NCBI GenBank assembly: GCA_016865955.1
Contig: VGNW01000030.1
Location: 1 to 15,044 of the forward strand
From: Chloroflexota bacterium
GTDB lineage: Bacteria > Chloroflexota > Dehalococcoidia > SZUA-161
DNA length: 15,044 nucleotides
Direction: 5' to 3'
Every line of letters starts with the position of its first letter. Within the stretch, counting starts at the first letter, position 1. The notes below the pieces were generated by a model. The model was not told where the DNA came from, did no database searches, and saw nothing but the letters and a program-made list of their open reading frames with translations. Positions 13,983 to 15,044 of this stretch are shown piece after piece. A program made the position numbers and the translations under genes.

Positions 13983-13991
13983 TGCTATACT
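13983..13991 (+). promoter_or_regulatory. Extended -10 promoter candidate upstream of the flavoprotein gene
   Basis: TGCTATACT fits TGn-TATAAT in all but one base. No -35 is seen at 13963-13968. Transcription near 13998 would give a leader of about 140 nt containing the repeats at 14018-14116. Confidence 0.35.
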
Positions 13992-14017
13992 AATGAACAG
14001 CGTCGTCGGTAAGTTCT

Positions 14018-14039
14018 AGATTCCAAACATCAGATTCCA
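14018..14039. repeat. Short direct repeat AGATTCCA x2
   Basis: AGATTCCA at 14018-14025 recurs at 14032-14039, 14 bp apart, in the leader of the flavoprotein gene. It may be a protein site or part of the repeat patch. Confidence 0.4.
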
Positions 14040-14042
14040 GTG

Positions 14043-14101
14043 AGCTGTCAGCTTTCAGCACGCAGCGGTCAGTGCCCACGATGAACTGAAAGCTGATAGC
14101 T
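14043..14101. repeat. 16-bp inverted repeat (AGCTGTCAGCTTTCAG type)
   Basis: Left arm 14043-14058 (AGCTGTCAGCTTTCAG) and right arm 14086-14101 (CTGAAAGCTGATAGCT) pair with one mismatch (a G-T wobble in RNA). The loop is 27 nt. A second small stem follows (CGGCT 14104-14108, AGCCG 14112-14116). GCTGATAGCT-type motifs are seen as dispersed palindromes in other bacteria, so a repeat element is the simplest reading; a leader-RNA structure is the alternative. Confidence 0.6.
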
Positions 14102-14136
14102 GGCGGCTAAAAGCCGAACGAGGTTTAAATAGACTC

Positions 14137-15044
14137 ATGCAGTTTAAGTCGGATATCGCCATAATCGGGGCCGGCGTTGTGGGGCTGGCTGTAGCTGCGC
14201 AGGTTGTCAGCCAAAGCAGAGCGGTCTATGTGCTGGAGAAGAACGAGAGGTTCGGCCTGGAGACCAGCAGCAGACACAGCGGCGTGATACATTCGGGCAT
14301 TTACTATCCCTACGATTCACTGAAGGCGAAGCTGTGCGTGGAGGGGAACAGCCTGCTCTATGAGATTTGCCGGAAGCATGGCATCGGCTATAAGAAGCTG
14401 GGGAAGCTCATCGTGGCGAACAGCGACGAGGAAGTAGAACAGTTGCGGGGTTTGCAGGAGAGAGGGAAACGCAACGGGGCAAAAAGCCTGAAGATGCTCT
14501 CGAAACGGGAGATGAAGAAGCTGGAGCCGAATGTAGAGGGAGTGGCTGCGCTGCTGTCTCCGTGGACGGGCATCGTCGATTCCCATGGTCTGATGCAGCA
14601 CTACATCGCCAGGGCGAAGGACGGCGGTGCAAACATAGTCTATAAAACGAAGGTTGCGGGTATTGAGAAAGTCGCCGATGGATACGGAGTCACCGTGGAA
14701 GAAGACGGCAGGAAAGGATTTTCCTTCACCACGCAGGTACTGATAAACTGCGCCGGACTTTACTGCGATAGAATCGCCGAGCTGGCAGGGATAGACATAG
14801 CTAAAGCCGGCTACAAGCTGCACTACTGCAAGGGGGAATACTTCAGCGTGGGGAACGGTAAGAACAGGATGGTCGAGAGGCTGATATACCCGGTGCCTGA
14901 ACCCAAAGTAACCGGCGTGGGCATACACGTTACACTTGACCTCGAAGGCAGAATGAGGCTGGGCCCCAGCGTGGAGTATGTGGACAGTATAGACTACAGC
15001 GTTGACACGAGACATAAAGAGGCATTCTATGAATCGGCAAGGAA
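14137..15044 (+). CDS. FAD-dependent oxidoreductase, L-2-hydroxyglutarate oxidase (LhgO)-like, 3' truncated by window
   Basis: The first 302 residues of a flavoprotein of the DAO family (glycine oxidase, glycerol-3-phosphate dehydrogenase, LhgO). IAIIGAGVVGLAVAAQ (8-23) holds the dinucleotide-binding GxGxxG (11-16). RHSGVIHSGIYYP (46-58), then YKKLGKLIVA, the SPWTGIVDSHGL strand and LHYCKGEYFSV, are the pattern of LhgO-type enzymes, which oxidise L-2-hydroxyglutarate to 2-oxoglutarate and pass electrons to a quinone or other acceptor. The frame is open to the last base, and full-length relatives are about 400 residues. The ATG at 14137 has only a distant GAGG (14120-14123), so initiation may be weak. 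Flavoprotein family is sure; the exact substrate is inference. Confidence 0.85.
   Translation, partial: MQFKSDIAIIGAGVVGLAVAAQVVSQSRAVYVLEKNERFGLETSSRHSGVIHSGIYYPYDSLKAKLCVEGNSLLYEICRKHGIGYKKLGKLIVANSDEEVEQLRGLQERGKRNGAKSLKMLSKREMKKLEPNVEGVAALLSPWTGIVDSHGLMQHYIARAKDGGANIVYKTKVAGIEKVADGYGVTVEEDGRKGFSFTTQVLINCAGLYCDRIAELAGIDIAKAGYKLHYCKGEYFSVGNGKNRMVERLIYPVPEPKVTGVGIHVTLDLEGRMRLGPSVEYVDSIDYSVDTRHKEAFYESAR

Noticed and set aside
14317..15015. 232-residue minus-strand open frame
   Set aside because: It is antisense to the flavoprotein frame, which has a Rossmann motif and is open through to the window edge.

Overview
The window looks like the chromosome of an anaerobic bacterium, most plausibly a member of the Chloroflexota related to Dehalococcoidia. 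This is an inference from gene content: a corrinoid/UroD-fold methyltransferase pair, a methanogen-type short thymidylate synthase, a DUF6125 protein, an ArsA-type ATPase, an L-2-hydroxyglutarate oxidase-like flavoprotein, frequent AGG and ATA codons, bacterial Shine-Dalgarno sites and sigma70-like promoters. A 16S gene or database search would be needed to be sure; no RNA gene is present here.

Layout. Bases 1-84 are the tail of a + strand gene. Bases 85-243 are a patch of small dispersed repeats between two convergent genes. Bases 240-4158 form a minus-strand run in the order LOG-family protein, corrinoid protein, UroD-fold methyltransferase, glycoside hydrolase lipoprotein, with gaps of 18 nt, a 4-nt overlap and 24-29 nt. 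It reads as one operon joining extracytoplasmic glycoside cleavage to one-carbon transfer. A divergent 238-nt region with a good promoter and several palindromes precedes an unrecognised 110-residue + strand gene (4397-4729). Next come minus-strand genes for a 620-residue repeat-containing membrane protein, an ArsA/GET3-like ATPase and a thymidylate synthase; the last two overlap by 1 nt. A response regulator with an HD-GYP domain (8389-9552) lies divergent to a HAD hydrolase (9727-10470).

A DUF6125 protein (minus) and a MarC-type membrane protein (+) diverge from a 178-nt region with two promoter candidates and a perfect hairpin. MarC is followed 10 nt later by a beta-CASP metallo-beta-lactamase RNase-like gene whose conserved N-terminus requires a non-standard start, probably ATT. 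A second SLOG/LOG-superfamily protein (TIGR00725 type) is convergent with it. A last repeat patch (13934-14116) precedes a FAD-dependent oxidoreductase that runs off the right edge.

The genome is very compact. Three convergent pairs leave only 3, 7 and 9 bp between stop codons, and most same-strand genes are coupled. The most interesting points are the glycoside hydrolase/corrinoid methyltransferase operon with an altered third zinc-ligand site, the ATT start, the HD-to-QD change in the HD-GYP domain, the internally repeated membrane protein, and the heavily decorated promoter of the small unknown gene.
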